NCBI RefSeq assembly: GCF_001641285.1
Contig: NZ_CP014841.1
Location: 3,932,501-3,996,500, forward strand
Reading direction: 5' to 3'
DNA length: 64,000 nt
Source: Dyella thiooxydans
Lineage (GTDB): Bacteria; Pseudomonadota; Gammaproteobacteria; Xanthomonadales; Rhodanobacteraceae
The notes under the pieces were generated by a model. It worked only from the letters and a program-made list of their open reading frames with translations. It was not told the origin of the DNA and did no database searches. Position numbers and translations under genes: made by a program. Shown here one piece after another: positions 1 through 14,643 of this stretch; position 1 is the stretch's first letter; each line of letters starts with the position of its first letter.

Positions 1-806
1 TGGGCGTCGTCGATCCAGCCTTTGAAGTGGGCGATTTCCTCGGGGCAGCAGACCTTCAGGCCCTGGCGGTTCTCGATGGTTTCGATGTAGTTGCCCGCTT
101 CCATCAATGACTCGTGCGTACCGGTGTCCAGCCAGGCGAAGCCGCGCCCCAGCTGCTCCAGATGCAGCGACCCATCCTCAAGGTAGCAGCGGTTGAGGTC
201 GGTGATCTCCAGCTCACCGCGTGGCGAGGGCTTGAGCGAGGCAGCGTAGTCGCACACGCGGGCGTCATAGAAATACAGCCCGGTGACCGCATAGGGGGAT
301 TTCGGCTTGGCCGGCTTTTCCTCCAGGCCGACCACCCTTCCGGCCTCATCGAACTCGGCTACGCCGTAACGCTCCGGATCCTTCACCCAATAGCCGAAGA
401 CCGTGGCGCCATGATCCCTAGCGGTGGCGCGTCGCAGGCTTTCGGTGAGGCCGTGGCCATAGAAGATGTTGTCGCCCAGCACCAGGCAGCTTGGATCGCC
501 GCCGATGAAGTCGCGGCCGATCAGGAAGGCCTGCGCCAGTCCGTCCGGCGAGGGCTGCACGGCGTATTGCAGGTTCATTCCCCACTGCGAGCCGTCGCCA
601 AGCAGGCGCTGGAACAGGACCTGCTCGTGCGGCGTGTTGATGATCAGCACATCGCGGATGCCGGCCAGCATCAGGGTGGCCAGGGGGTAGTAGATCATCG
701 GCTTGTCATACACCGGCAACAGCTGCTTGCTGATCGCCTGGGTGATCGGATACAGGCGCGTGCCGGAGCCGCCGGCGAGAATGATGCCCTTGCGCTTCGT
801 GCTCAT
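1..806 (-). CDS. rfbA: Glucose-1-phosphate thymidylyltransferase, C-terminus cut by window edge
   Basis: This enzyme joins glucose-1-phosphate and dTTP to make dTDP-glucose, the first step of the dTDP-L-rhamnose pathway in the cytoplasm. The N-terminus reads [20 protein letters not shown], which carries the nucleotidyltransferase signature GGSGTRL, followed by [17 protein letters not shown]. Further in, [12 protein letters not shown], the EKP motif and [10 protein letters not shown] match RmlA. About 268 codons are visible and the family is near 290, so roughly 20-25 residues lie beyond position 1. The ATG at 806-804 overlaps the stop of rfbB (803-805) in an ATGA arrangement, so the two are translationally coupled. 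The later pathway genes rfbC and rfbD are not in the window and may follow to the left. Confidence 0.96.
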   Translation of the reverse strand, partial: MSTKRKGIILAGGSGTRLYPITQAISKQLLPVYDKPMIYYPLATLMLAGIRDVLIINTPHEQVLFQRLLGDGSQWGMNLQYAVQPSPDGLAQAFLIGRDFIGGDPSCLVLGDNIFYGHGLTESLRRATARDHGATVFGYWVKDPERYGVAEFDEAGRVVGLEEKPAKPKSPYAVTGLYFYDARVCDYAASLKPSPRGELEITDLNRCYLEDGSLHLEQLGRGFAWLDTGTHESLMEAGNYIETIENRQGLKVCCPEEIAHFKGWIDDA

Positions 807-1852
807 GATCCCAGTCGCTCCATGCGGTAGCTGCCGTCGAGCACACGCTGCACCCACGGCTGGTTGGCGAGGTACCAGTCCACAGTGGCGGCGATGCCGC
901 TCTCGAACGTCTGCGAGGGCTTCCAGCCCAGCTCGCGCTCGAGCTTGCCGGCATCGATGGCGTAGCGGCGGTCGTGGCCGGGGCGGTCCTTTACGTAAGT
1001 GATCAGCGACTCGCGCCGGCGGCCTTCGGCCAGCGGGCGGCGATCGTCGAGCAGCGCGCAGATCGTTTTCACCACGGTGATGTTGGTGCGCTCAGCGTTT
1101 CCGCCCACGTTGTAGGTCTCGCCCACGCGCCCGGCCTCGAGCACCCGTCGGATGGCGCTGCAGTGGTCGCCCACGAACAGCCAGTCGCGGATGTTCATGC
1201 CGTCGCCGTAGACCGGCAACGACTCACCGGCCAGCGCCTTCTGGATCACCAGCGGGATCAGCTTTTCCGGGAACTGGTAGGGGCCGTAGTTGTTGGAGCA
1301 GTTGGTGGTGAGGGTGGGCAGCCCGTAGGTATGGTGGAACGCCCGTACCAGATGGTCCGAGGCGGCCTTGGACGCCGAGTAGGGCGAGTTCGGCGCGTAC
1401 GGCGTGGTCTCGGTGAACCTGCCCTCCGGCCCCAGCGAGCCGTAGACCTCGTCGGTCGACACGTGGAGGAAGCGGAACGCATCGCGGGCATTGCCTTCCA
1501 GCGAGCGCCAGTAGTCCCGGGCGCACTCGAGCAGGCCCAGCGTGCCGGTCACGTTGGTCTCGACGAAGGCGGCGGGGCCGTCGATGGAACGGTCGACGTG
1601 GGACTCGGCGGCAAAGTTCACGATGGCGTCGGGCCGATGCTCGGCCAACAGTCTTGCCACCAGCGCCCGGTCGCCGATGTCGCCATGGACGAAGCGATGC
1701 CGCGCATGGCCGGACAAGGGGGTAAGCGTATCGAGGTTGCCGGCGTAGGTAAGCTTGTCCAGGTTGATGACGACCCACCCGTCCGCGACCGTCTCCAGCA
1801 CGAAGTTGGCGCCGATGAAACCTGCGCCGCCAGTGACCAACAGTGTTCTCAT
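803..1852 (-). CDS. rfbB: dTDP-glucose 4,6-dehydratase
   Basis: It converts dTDP-glucose to dTDP-4-keto-6-deoxyglucose and is an NAD-dependent extended short-chain dehydrogenase. The protein starts [17 protein letters not shown] with the GxxGxxG dinucleotide-binding turn. The catalytic YSASK motif follows an HVSTDEVYG stretch, and [15 protein letters not shown] is a family hallmark. With the ATG at 1852 the product is 349 residues, close to the usual 350. An in-frame ATG at 1873 would add seven residues, but neither start has a clear ribosome binding site. The open frame continues further upstream without family similarity. It is the first gene of a leftward rfbBA unit, divergent from metB. 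Confidence 0.96.
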   Translation of the reverse strand: MRTLLVTGGAGFIGANFVLETVADGWVVINLDKLTYAGNLDTLTPLSGHARHRFVHGDIGDRALVARLLAEHRPDAIVNFAAESHVDRSIDGPAAFVETNVTGTLGLLECARDYWRSLEGNARDAFRFLHVSTDEVYGSLGPEGRFTETTPYAPNSPYSASKAASDHLVRAFHHTYGLPTLTTNCSNNYGPYQFPEKLIPLVIQKALAGESLPVYGDGMNIRDWLFVGDHCSAIRRVLEAGRVGETYNVGGNAERTNITVVKTICALLDDRRPLAEGRRRESLITYVKDRPGHDRRYAIDAGKLERELGWKPSQTFESGIAATVDWYLANQPWVQRVLDGSYRMERLGS

Positions 1853-2020
1853 GAGACCCGGTTTCGTGGCCATGGGGTGGCGTATTTTGGCATGGAGGCC
1901 GGTGCTTTCCGAAGAAGGTCGCCTTAACAGGGCCGGATCATCAATGCATCGGACGCCCCAATGCCGGTTACCATGGTGAACCACCAACGGGGCATGCCTC
2001 GATCTGGCCATTTCGGACTT

Positions 2021-3184
2021 ATGAAAAAGACAACCAAGAGCTCCCTGGGATTGGGAACGCGCGCCATCCACGCCGGTCAGTCCCCCGATCCGGCTACCGG
2101 CGCCATCATGACGCCAATCTATGCCACCTCGACCTATGTACAGGAGAGTCCGGGAAGGCATAAGGGTTATGAATATTCGCGGACCCAGAATCCCACGCGC
2201 ATGGCTTACGAGCGGTGCGTAGCGGCCCTCGAGGGCGGCAAGGCGGGGTTTGCTTTCAGTTCCGGGCTGGCGGCCGCAGCTACCGTATTGGAATTGCTCG
2301 ATTCAGGCAGCCACGTCATCGCAATGGATGACCTCTATGGCGGTACCTATCGCCTTTTCGAACGCGTTCGCCGACGTTCGGCCGGTCTGGATTTCACCTT
2401 TGCCGATCTCAATGATGCCAAGGCGCTGAGGGCTGCGCTGAGGCCGAACACGCGGATGATCTGGGCCGAGACACCGACCAACCCGATGCTCAAACTGGTG
2501 GACCTTGCCAAGATCGCCGCCTTCGCAAAAAAGCACGGCCTGATCCTGGTAGTGGACAACACCTTCTGCTCGCCGATGTTGCAGCGTCCGCTGGAGTTCG
2601 GAGCTGATCTGGTTCTGCATTCGGCGACCAAGTACCTTAACGGCCATTCGGATATGGTTGGCGGGGTCGTGGTTGCCGGGAGCCAGGAGCTCGCCGAGCG
2701 GATGGCTTTCCTGCAGAATTCGGTCGGCGCCGTGGCCGGCCCGTTCGACGCGTTTCTGGCCATGCGCGGGCTAAAGACGCTGCACCTGCGCATGAAAGCC
2801 CACTGCCAGAGCGCACTGGAGCTGGCACGGTGGCTGGAAAAGCATCCCGCGATAGAGCGGGTGATCTACCCGGGCCTCAAGAGCCACCCGCAGCAGGCAC
2901 TGGCCAGGCGCCAGATGGACGGTTTCGGGGGCATCATCAGTCTGGAAGTGAAAGGGGGGCTGAAGAAGGCCCGTCGGATGCTTGAGCGTTGCGAGTTGTT
3001 CGCGCTGGCCGAGTCCCTGGGGGGGGTAGAGAGCCTGATCGAGCATCCGGCGATCATGACGCACGCGTCTGTACCGGCCGCCAACCGTCGGCGACTGGGT
3101 ATCAGCGACGGACTGGTCCGCATCTCCGTGGGTGTCGAGGACATTCAGGACCTGCGAGACGAACTTGCCCGTGCGCTTGCCTGA
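2021..3184 (+). CDS. metB: Cystathionine gamma-synthase / gamma-lyase family PLP enzyme
   Basis: This is a Cys/Met-metabolism PLP enzyme that, as a gamma-synthase, condenses an activated homoserine with cysteine to give cystathionine. The frame begins [20 protein letters not shown], typical of the family, and gives 387 residues. The PLP lysine is K204 in [10 protein letters not shown], and the phosphate-binding YSR sits near residue 52. Synthase and lyase cannot be separated reliably by eye. An open frame extends upstream to 1961, but the family N-terminus starts at 2021. In Xanthomonas this gene is one conserved border of the variable LPS cluster and etfA is the other. The same arrangement is seen here, with etfA at 19860-20801. 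Confidence 0.9.
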   Translation: MKKTTKSSLGLGTRAIHAGQSPDPATGAIMTPIYATSTYVQESPGRHKGYEYSRTQNPTRMAYERCVAALEGGKAGFAFSSGLAAAATVLELLDSGSHVIAMDDLYGGTYRLFERVRRRSAGLDFTFADLNDAKALRAALRPNTRMIWAETPTNPMLKLVDLAKIAAFAKKHGLILVVDNTFCSPMLQRPLEFGADLVLHSATKYLNGHSDMVGGVVVAGSQELAERMAFLQNSVGAVAGPFDAFLAMRGLKTLHLRMKAHCQSALELARWLEKHPAIERVIYPGLKSHPQQALARRQMDGFGGIISLEVKGGLKKARRMLERCELFALAESLGGVESLIEHPAIMTHASVPAANRRRLGISDGLVRISVGVEDIQDLRDELARALA

Positions 3185-3562
3185 CGGTGATGAAACGGCC
3201 GGCCGAATGCATCCGGCCGGTGTCGACAGCTCGCGCCAAGGGCATCACGGTTTTCCGGACGTGCTTGCGATCGCCGCCGGCGTGAAGGCGACGCGCGGGC
3301 GAATCGATGCCCATGCAGCCCTCTATGGTTACCTGTCCGTAGATGCAGTGGCCGGAACTGTGCTTCCATCCGCTGTGCGCGGGAACTGCCGGCGCTGGCT
3401 CACTTTCGCCCGGGGACAGGGGGCGTGCTTTTGCATCACCCCATGCCGATCTGCGCTTGAGGATATGGAAGAGCCGGCGCTCCTCTCCATGGCATCCGGC
3501 AATTCACTCCAGCGCATCCTGGGCAAGGTGCGAATCTTGCTGCAACCCGAGGCCGCCGACCC
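3185..3562. other. 378-base gap between metB and the polysaccharide genes
   Basis: No convincing gene is seen. A GC-rich hairpin (7-bp arms CCGGCCG at 3199-3205 and CGGCCGG at 3214-3220, 8-base loop) lies just after the metB stop and may end its transcript. A plus-strand open frame runs through the gap and ends at 3566, so its stop overlaps the start of the next gene as ATGA. Its translation matches nothing recognised and has no obvious start with a ribosome binding site. It may be chance or a remnant. The promoter of the forward polysaccharide group should lie here, but no clear -35/-10 pair was found. Confidence 0.5.
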
Positions 3563-4957
3563 ATGAGCTTTGTTTCCTACGCCCAAAACGGCGAAGACGT
3601 CATGTTGGCACGCGTCCTGCGAGGCATCGCTCGCGGTTTCTACATCGACGTCGGGGCGCAGGACCCGATCGAGCATTCCGTGACCAAGGCTTTCTACGAG
3701 GCCGGTTGGCATGGCATAAATATCGAGCCTGTGACGCACTGGTTCGAAATGCTCCAGCGCGATCGTCCGCGCGACATCAACCTGCGGATGGCCGCATCCG
3801 ATTCGACCGGGCGGCTTCGTCTTTTCGAGGTGGGCGGTACCGGGCTCTCGACGACCCATGGCGAGTTCGCCGATCGCCATGCGCAGGCCGGGTTCCCGGT
3901 GAGCGAGGTCGAAGTGGAGTGCCGGACGCTGGACGAGATCTGCGCGGCGCACCCAATTGGCGTGGTGCATTTTCTCAAGATCGACTGCGAGGGAAGCGAG
4001 GCGGCGGTATTGCGCGGATTCTCTTTCGGGCACATCCGGCCTTGGATCGTGCTGGTGGAGGCTACCGAGCCGCTGAGCCAGAAGCCTACGCATGCGGAGT
4101 GGGAGAACGTGGTCCTTGGCCATGGCTACCACTTCGTTTACGGAGATGGCCTCAATCGCTACTACGTAGCCGATGAAAAGAGCGATCTGGACCCGGCGTT
4201 CGCGTATCCCCCGAACGTTTTCGATGACTTTGTCCGGGCTTCCGACGCGCGTGTCAGGGATGAGCTGCTGACCTTGAGAGAAGATCTTGTGACAGCACAG
4301 GGCGAAGCCCGCCATCTGCGCGAAGAGAACGAACGCCGGGAGGCGGCGCTGGTCGCGCACCGGCGAGAGCTTGCAAGCGTTTCGGAGAGGGAGGTCGCGG
4401 CGGCCGCCGATGCCGCACGGTCAAAGGCAGAGATCGTCTGGCTGAGTGGTGAGGCCATGCGCCTGAGCAGCCAGGTCGAGCAGTTGGGTGGCGAGGTCGA
4501 GCGCCTGACGGCCGAAGTCCAGTTACGCGAACGGGAGCTGGGGCGGCTGCGCCTGGCGAACGCCGAAATCCAGGCCAGTACATCCTGGCGCGTTACCTAT
4601 CCCTTGCGACTGCTCAGGCGCACTGCGCGCGCGCTGCCAAGGCTGGGGCGGCGTTTGGCTTACCACGTATTGCGGTGGCCGGCGCGATTGTTGCGGCCGA
4701 TTTTGCGGTTTCTGGCCCGGTCGGAGGGATTGTGCGCACTGTGCCTGCGTGCTGCCGGTCCTGACTCCTGGCTTACGGCAAGAACCCGGCTGTTCCTGTT
4801 CGGGGTTCCCCCTGCGGTCGAGCCGGCAACGGCAACGCCATCCAGCGGCACCGCCGGGTTTCTGACCAAGAGGGCTTTGCAGATGCTCGCTGAGATAAAC
4901 GATGCCCGCGCGTCTCGCGAGGTAGCCAGCCGCAATGCACCTCAGAGGGGTAAATAG
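3563..4957 (+). CDS. FkbM-family methyltransferase with C-terminal coiled coil
   Basis: Residues 1 to about 215 form an FkbM-type SAM-dependent methyltransferase. It starts MSFVSYAQNGEDVMLARVL, carries the SAM-binding YIDVGAQDP and contains LKIDCEGSEAAVL. In polysaccharide loci such enzymes usually O-methylate a sugar. From about 229 to 335 the protein is a charged, heptad-like coiled coil ending in STSWRVTYPLR, a motif common at the end of coiled coils in capsule/LPS proteins. A basic, hydrophobic tail follows with FLTKRALQMLAEI near the end. The coiled coil may tether the enzyme to partners at the membrane (inference). The next gene starts four bases after the stop, so the two are probably co-translated. 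The methylated sugar cannot be told. Confidence 0.85.
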   Translation: MSFVSYAQNGEDVMLARVLRGIARGFYIDVGAQDPIEHSVTKAFYEAGWHGINIEPVTHWFEMLQRDRPRDINLRMAASDSTGRLRLFEVGGTGLSTTHGEFADRHAQAGFPVSEVEVECRTLDEICAAHPIGVVHFLKIDCEGSEAAVLRGFSFGHIRPWIVLVEATEPLSQKPTHAEWENVVLGHGYHFVYGDGLNRYYVADEKSDLDPAFAYPPNVFDDFVRASDARVRDELLTLREDLVTAQGEARHLREENERREAALVAHRRELASVSEREVAAAADAARSKAEIVWLSGEAMRLSSQVEQLGGEVERLTAEVQLRERELGRLRLANAEIQASTSWRVTYPLRLLRRTARALPRLGRRLAYHVLRWPARLLRPILRFLARSEGLCALCLRAAGPDSWLTARTRLFLFGVPPAVEPATATPSSGTAGFLTKRALQMLAEINDARASREVASRNAPQRGK

Positions 4958-4961
4958 CGGC

Positions 4962-9585
<4,624 letters not shown>

Positions 9586-9586
9586 C

Positions 9587-10477
9587 ATGGCGCGGCCGCG
9601 CGCGCTCCTGACCGGGCGCACCGGATTCACGGGCAGCTACGTAGCCCGTGAACTCGAGCAGGCCGGGTACGAAGTAATCGGCCTCGCCAATCACTTGCGC
9701 GACGACGACGGCCACACGATTCGGGCGAATCTGCTGGACCGGGATGCCGTCGCCCAGGCGGTTGCCGAAGCAGATGCCGATGTCGTCCTGCACCTGGCTG
9801 CTGTCGCCTTCGTGGCCCACGGAGACGTGGATGAGATGTATCGGGTCAATGTGGTTGGTACGCGCAATCTGCTGGAGGCATTGGCTGGCGCCCAGAAACG
9901 CCCCGAACTCGTGGTGCTGGCGAGCAGCGCCAACGTGTATGGCAATGCCGAGGTGGATCCGATTACCGAGGACACCCCACCGGCTCCGGCGAACGATTAC
10001 GCAGTGAGCAAGCTGGCCATGGAGTACATGGCCAGGCTATGGATGGATCGGCTGCCAATAACGGTCACTCGCCCTTTTAATTACACAGGAGTCGGGCAGT
10101 CCACCCAGTTCCTGATTCCCAAGATCGTCGATCATTTTCGGCGAGGGGAGAGAGTGATAGAGCTGGGGAACGCCGGGATATCAAGGGACTTCGGTGATGT
10201 CAGGGATGTGGCTCGAGCCTACAAGGCTATCGTAAGAGCAAAGCCAGTAGGCCGTACGCTGAACTTGTGCACGGGAGTGGCGCACTCGCTGCAGGACGTT
10301 TTGGAAATGATGGCTGATGCCGCTGGGTATCACATCGAAGTAAAGGTCAATCCGGCTTTTGTTCGGGACAATGAAGTGCATCGGCTCGTCGGCGCCAACC
10401 AGCGCCTTCGTGAACTAGCGGGCATCACTGAATTTCATATGCTCAGAGAAACTCTCGCCTGGATGTATTCGTCCTGA
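9587..10477 (+). CDS. rmd: GDP-4-keto-6-deoxy-D-mannose reductase (GDP-rhamnose synthesis)
   Basis: This short-chain reductase most likely reduces the Gmd product to GDP-D-rhamnose. The protein begins MARPRALLTGRTGFTGSYVA with the TGxxGFxG turn. SSANVYG and YAVSKLAMEY give the catalytic residues, and FNYTGVGQSTQFLIPKI follows, as in Rmd. It is 296 residues long, as expected. The ATG at 9587 lies one base after the gmd stop. A GTG at 9569 inside gmd is also in frame. A GDP-6-deoxy-D-talose-forming reductase is the main alternative, since the stereochemistry cannot be read from sequence. Together with manC and gmd it predicts a D-rhamnose-type sugar in the polymer. Confidence 0.88.
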   Translation: MARPRALLTGRTGFTGSYVARELEQAGYEVIGLANHLRDDDGHTIRANLLDRDAVAQAVAEADADVVLHLAAVAFVAHGDVDEMYRVNVVGTRNLLEALAGAQKRPELVVLASSANVYGNAEVDPITEDTPPAPANDYAVSKLAMEYMARLWMDRLPITVTRPFNYTGVGQSTQFLIPKIVDHFRRGERVIELGNAGISRDFGDVRDVARAYKAIVRAKPVGRTLNLCTGVAHSLQDVLEMMADAAGYHIEVKVNPAFVRDNEVHRLVGANQRLRELAGITEFHMLRETLAWMYSS

Positions 10478-10515
10478 CAGAGCACGAGGGCGCCTGGCGG
10501 CGCCGTCGGTCGATC

Positions 10516-10543
10516 CAGCCTGCCGCGACCGCTCGGCAGGCTG
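10516..10543 (+). terminator. Stem-loop after rmd
   Basis: A perfect 10-bp inverted repeat (CAGCCTGCCG at 10516-10525 and CGGCAGGCTG at 10534-10543) with an 8-base loop lies 38 bases after the rmd stop. No run of T follows, so it may reduce transcription into the next gene or protect the upstream mRNA rather than act as a complete terminator. Confidence 0.5.
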
Positions 10544-10591
10544 AGAGACGATTGCCGCCAAAGACTTCAATCGGGGAAGGAGCGCAGAGAA

Positions 10592-13087
10592 GTGGCGTAC
10601 GGCAATTGCATCGCGGGCAGGAGAGTGGAGCGGGGGCTGGAGCTCCTAGTGGTGTGGGTGCTCAGTACCAGCGCCATAGGGCTTGCTGCTGCATTGACAG
10701 GGCACTTTCTGGCGCCTCAGATCCTCATCGGGTCACTGCTCATCACAGCGGGCTATGGCTGGCTCACGCGAGGGGTTCGACACGATACCGAGGCTTTGCC
10801 CGACTGGCGTCATCTCGCGCTATTGGTTCTGGTGTGCCTCTTTTTCCGGTTGCCGGGTTATCACTACGTCCTCGGCGGCCAGGACGAAGGCATCTATGTA
10901 AACGCAGCCAACCACATTCTCCGATCAGGAGGGGTGGTGGTGCAGGATCTCCCTCTGCAACGGCTTGCCGGCACGCCCCTCGCCAAGACCTATCTTGAGG
11001 AGAATCGTGGCGCATACTACTTGCCGGGTATATATAGCTTCGATAATTCGTCTCCTCGCCTAGAATTTCAGTTTTACCACCTCTTCCCAGTTTGGATGGC
11101 ATTGTTTGCCGGGATATTCAGCATACCGGCCGAGATCTACGCGCTCACTTTATTTAGCCTGCTGTCCGTCATATTCATGTACCGGCTCGCTTTGGGCTTG
11201 TCGGGCTCTCCCAAGGCCGCGCTGGTTGCGGGTCTGTTCCTCGCGCTGAATCCATTGCATGCGTTTTTTTCGAAGTTTCCCGTCACGGAGATTGAGGCAC
11301 TGGCATTTTCCTTGATGGGCTTCTCATATCTCGTGGACCTGCGGCGGCAGCAAAGTCGGCGAGATGGAACGCGCTTGCTCTGGTTGTCGGCGCTGTCGTT
11401 TGCCGGCCTGTTCACGACCCGCATTAGCGGTTTCACGTACCTACCGTTTATCGTCGCTGTGGCAATCGCAAGTTCCATTGGCGATCAAGATCGTGCAATG
11501 CGCAGGTCGATGGTTCTGTGGTCGGTAATCGTGACGGCGCTTTATGCATTGTCCGTTCGCTATGGGTTGCATTGGTCAAGGACCTATTCTCGAGACATTT
11601 ATCGGATGTCATTCGAGCATCTCTTTGGGAGCCACTGGCACCAGGGCCTGGTGGCCTCCGCTTCCGTTATCCTCGGGGGCTGGCTTCTGATCGGACTGGC
11701 ATCAAGATCGGAGCGCTGGCGCGTGATGCTCGCAAATCAATGGCTGGAGCGGGCGAGAAAATATCTTGGCCTGATCGTTCTCCTTTGCCTCATCGCGGGA
11801 TTGGTCAAGATCTACCAGCTTGGCTGGACGAATCGATACCTGCACAACGGCCTGGGCACACAGTGGCATCTCGCACGCATGGGGTGGTCGTCGGTGGAGG
11901 CTACGGGCCTCTTTGCGTTGCTCGTCTATCTTGGGCCGCTCTTCCCGGCAGGGGTCGTGGTGCTCATGTCGCGGCGTCAGGACCCGCCGGCTGAGTTCCT
12001 GCGCTTTTTTGTCAGCGGTTTCCTCGTCTTTGCGGTCTTGCTTCAGTGGGCGGTTCCCTACGGGCCCTATTACACACGATATTTCTTGAGTGAAGTGGTT
12101 CCGTATCTCGGACTCCTTTTCATTGTTGTGTGGTGGCAGATGAGAAGGGGCGCGTGGAAGACGGTCACCGGATGCCTGGTGGGCGCTTCGTTGTTGTACA
12201 TGGGTTACGCGAGCAGCGCCCAGCTGGGGAAAACTGAAAACGATCAGCTCTACTCGGCACTGGAGCAGCTTCTGTCGCCGGTCGATTCCGGGGATGTGGT
12301 GTTAATGACATCCCTCCAGCCAGGTTGGCCGGGCGTAACTCAGCTGAAGACACCGATCGTCTATACCTTCGGCCTCTCGGCGATCAGCGTGAGCGATGCT
12401 TCGCTCAATAATCATGCATACATAGCGGGAATTGATGCCCACTACGACGATGTCTTTCTCGTCTCGTCGACTCCGGTCGCCCCACAAGGGTTCGAGTCGG
12501 TGGGAAGTACCCGTATCAAGATTTTCGCATACGACCACAGCTTTCTTTACCCGGACGATTTCGGGCCCGTAGCTCAGAAGCGCCTGTACCTTTATCGCTT
12601 GACGCGTCCCGTGCTACCAATGCGCCAGATCGGGTACTTCAACGCCAGTGGGGCGTGGGGCGGCTTCCTCGCCGATGGCTGGAGCGTCCCGGAGAATTTC
12701 GGCACATGGACGTCGGGCAAGCACGCCCGGATTGTCATAGACAATCGCCAGTTGCCGCATCCGTCCGGGGGGCTGCGTCTGCATTTCGAGGCGAACCTGC
12801 TGGTTACGGCAAAACATCCGCGCCAGCGCGTGACGGTTTTCCTCGACGGCCGCGTGATGAGCTCAAGCGATGTTGTCTACCCACGAACGTCTCTGGGCTT
12901 TAACGTCGATATCTCGCCTGAGCTTCTCGAGGCAGAACGGAAACTCAGAATCGATTTCGACTTGCCCGACGCCGTGAGTCCGAGGTCTGTCGGCCTGGGA
13001 AATGACGGGCGCGTGCTGGCGTTGGGGCTCAAGTCCGTGGAGGCGCTTCCGATGCCACCGGCCCCATCGAAGGATGAGGCGCGATAG
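10592..13087 (+). CDS. Large polytopic GT-C type membrane glycosyltransferase (GT39-like)
   Basis: The 831-residue protein has around a dozen hydrophobic segments in its first 560 residues and a soluble C-terminal part of about 270 residues. A GGQDEG motif near residue 95, in the first large periplasmic loop, matches the acidic pair of GT-C enzymes that use polyprenyl-phosphate sugars. The C-terminal region with FLADGWSVPENFGTW resembles the DUF7024-type domain of O-antigen membrane glycosyltransferases. The GTG start at 10592 has AAGGA at 10577-10581. It probably adds a sugar side branch in the periplasm. A polymerase role is possible because no other Wzy is visible, but that is speculation. 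Its base composition looks less GC-rich than the flanking housekeeping genes. It converges with manC. Confidence 0.75.
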   Translation: MAYGNCIAGRRVERGLELLVVWVLSTSAIGLAAALTGHFLAPQILIGSLLITAGYGWLTRGVRHDTEALPDWRHLALLVLVCLFFRLPGYHYVLGGQDEGIYVNAANHILRSGGVVVQDLPLQRLAGTPLAKTYLEENRGAYYLPGIYSFDNSSPRLEFQFYHLFPVWMALFAGIFSIPAEIYALTLFSLLSVIFMYRLALGLSGSPKAALVAGLFLALNPLHAFFSKFPVTEIEALAFSLMGFSYLVDLRRQQSRRDGTRLLWLSALSFAGLFTTRISGFTYLPFIVAVAIASSIGDQDRAMRRSMVLWSVIVTALYALSVRYGLHWSRTYSRDIYRMSFEHLFGSHWHQGLVASASVILGGWLLIGLASRSERWRVMLANQWLERARKYLGLIVLLCLIAGLVKIYQLGWTNRYLHNGLGTQWHLARMGWSSVEATGLFALLVYLGPLFPAGVVVLMSRRQDPPAEFLRFFVSGFLVFAVLLQWAVPYGPYYTRYFLSEVVPYLGLLFIVVWWQMRRGAWKTVTGCLVGASLLYMGYASSAQLGKTENDQLYSALEQLLSPVDSGDVVLMTSLQPGWPGVTQLKTPIVYTFGLSAISVSDASLNNHAYIAGIDAHYDDVFLVSSTPVAPQGFESVGSTRIKIFAYDHSFLYPDDFGPVAQKRLYLYRLTRPVLPMRQIGYFNASGAWGGFLADGWSVPENFGTWTSGKHARIVIDNRQLPHPSGGLRLHFEANLLVTAKHPRQRVTVFLDGRVMSSSDVVYPRTSLGFNVDISPELLEAERKLRIDFDLPDAVSPRSVGLGNDGRVLALGLKSVEALPMPPAPSKDEAR

Positions 13088-13191
13088 CGAGCTTCTTAGC
13101 GCAATTCCTGTCTTCGCAATTCGGCGCCCGACTCGATTCGTAAACGATGCTGCCACCCTAACGGCCGGCTTGTGGTTCGCCGTAACCGATA

Positions 13192-14601
13192 TCAAGCGCG
13201 TCCGTAGACATCCTCGAAGCGCACGATGTCGTCTTCGCCTAGGTAACTGCCAGACTGCACTTCGATGAGCTCAAGGGGTACCTTGCCGACATTGCGTAGC
13301 CTGTGCACGCTGCCAAGCGGCAGGTATGTGCTCTGATTCTCGCTGAGCAGAAATACCTCTTCGTCGCGAGTGACCTCGGCCGTCCCCGAAACGACGATCC
13401 AGTGCTCCGCACGGTGGTGATGTTTTTGCAGGCTCAATGCCGCGCCGGGCTTGACCACGATGCGCTTGACCTGAAAACGCTCGCCCATGTCGATCGAGTC
13501 GTAGTTGCCCCATGGACGGTAGACCTTGCGATGGAACACATGCTCCGGCCGGCCGGCGGCCTTGAGCTGGTCGACGAGCTTCTTGACGTCCTGCGAGCGC
13601 TCGCGGGATGCCACCAGGGTGGCGTCGGGTGTATCGATCACCACCAGGTCATCGACTCCGATGGTGGCCACCAAGCGGCGTTCGCTGGAGCGAACCAGAC
13701 AGTTGCGGCTGTCGATGGCGATGACGTCGCCTTCCAGCCGGTTGCCCGAGTCGTCCTTGTCGGCGGCCGCCCAGAGTGCAGCCCATGAGCCGATGTCGCT
13801 CCAGCCGCAGCTTACCGGGACGACCGCTGCTCGGTCGGTTTTCTCCATCACTGCATAGTCGATCGAATCCTCCGGGCTGGCGATGAACGTGGCCGGATCG
13901 ATGCGCACGAAGTCGAGGTCGCTCTTGGCTCGGGCGAACGCGGCACGGACGGCAGCTGCGATGGCCGGGGCGTGGCGGTCCAGCTCTTCCATGTAACGTG
14001 CGGCCTTGAACATGAACATGCCCGAGTTCCAGTCGTAGCCTCCATCGTCGACGTAGCGCTGGGCGGTGGATGCATCGGGCTTCTCCACGAACTGTGCAAC
14101 GCGGAAAGCATGTTCCAGCGCCTCGCCGCGACGGATATAACCGAAGCCTGTCTCGGCGGCCTCGGGGCGAATACCGAAGGTCACGAGCCAGTCGTTGGTG
14201 GCCACGGGCAACGCCTGTTCGACCGCATGCTGGAAGCTCGCGGTGTCGCCGATGAGGTGGTCGGCCGGCAGCACAAGCATGACCGCGTCGGGATCGCGTT
14301 GCAGCGCCTGCAGGGCTGCCAGGGCGATAGCGGGCGCAGTGTTGCGGGGAGCGGGCTCGAGGATGATCGACGCACCGCCGACCTTCATTTGCAGCAGCTG
14401 CTCAGCGACCAGGAACCGGTGATCGTCGCTGCAAACCACGATCGGCGCGCCCACGTCTCCCAATTGGCTCGCGCGCTCGACGGTTTGCTGGAACAGGCTC
14501 GAGTCTCCGGCCAGCGGCAGGAACTGCTTGGGAAGGTTCTTGCGCGAAAGCGGCCACAACCGGGTGCCGCTGCCGCCACTGAGGATGACAGGAATGATCA
14601 T
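13192..14601 (-). CDS. manC: Mannose-1-phosphate guanylyltransferase / mannose-6-phosphate isomerase
   Basis: This bifunctional enzyme (XanB type in Xanthomonas) makes GDP-mannose from mannose-1-phosphate and GTP and can also interconvert fructose-6-P and mannose-6-P. The N-terminal part carries SGGSGTRLWPLSRKNLPKQF and, later, QFVEKPD. The C-terminal cupin part has PWGNYDSID and LSLQKHHHRAEHW, which is the isomerase signature. The length of 469 residues is normal for the type II fused enzyme. Its GDP-mannose supplies gmd and possibly mannosyltransferases in the locus. It lies at the downstream end of the leftward group, and the GT2 gene ends 42 bases upstream of its start. The phosphomannomutase partner is not in the window. 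Confidence 0.96.
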   Translation of the reverse strand: MIIPVILSGGSGTRLWPLSRKNLPKQFLPLAGDSSLFQQTVERASQLGDVGAPIVVCSDDHRFLVAEQLLQMKVGGASIILEPAPRNTAPAIALAALQALQRDPDAVMLVLPADHLIGDTASFQHAVEQALPVATNDWLVTFGIRPEAAETGFGYIRRGEALEHAFRVAQFVEKPDASTAQRYVDDGGYDWNSGMFMFKAARYMEELDRHAPAIAAAVRAAFARAKSDLDFVRIDPATFIASPEDSIDYAVMEKTDRAAVVPVSCGWSDIGSWAALWAAADKDDSGNRLEGDVIAIDSRNCLVRSSERRLVATIGVDDLVVIDTPDATLVASRERSQDVKKLVDQLKAAGRPEHVFHRKVYRPWGNYDSIDMGERFQVKRIVVKPGAALSLQKHHHRAEHWIVVSGTAEVTRDEEVFLLSENQSTYLPLGSVHRLRNVGKVPLELIEVQSGSYLGEDDIVRFEDVYGRA

Positions 14602-14643
14602 GCGTGTGTCTCCGTGAAACTGATAAGGCTCAGCAGCGTGATG

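Noticed and set aside
3132-3566. A 144-codon open frame whose stop overlaps the FkbM gene start as ATGA
   Set aside because: It overlaps the end of metB, has no good ribosome binding site, and its translation resembles no known protein. The overlap may be chance.
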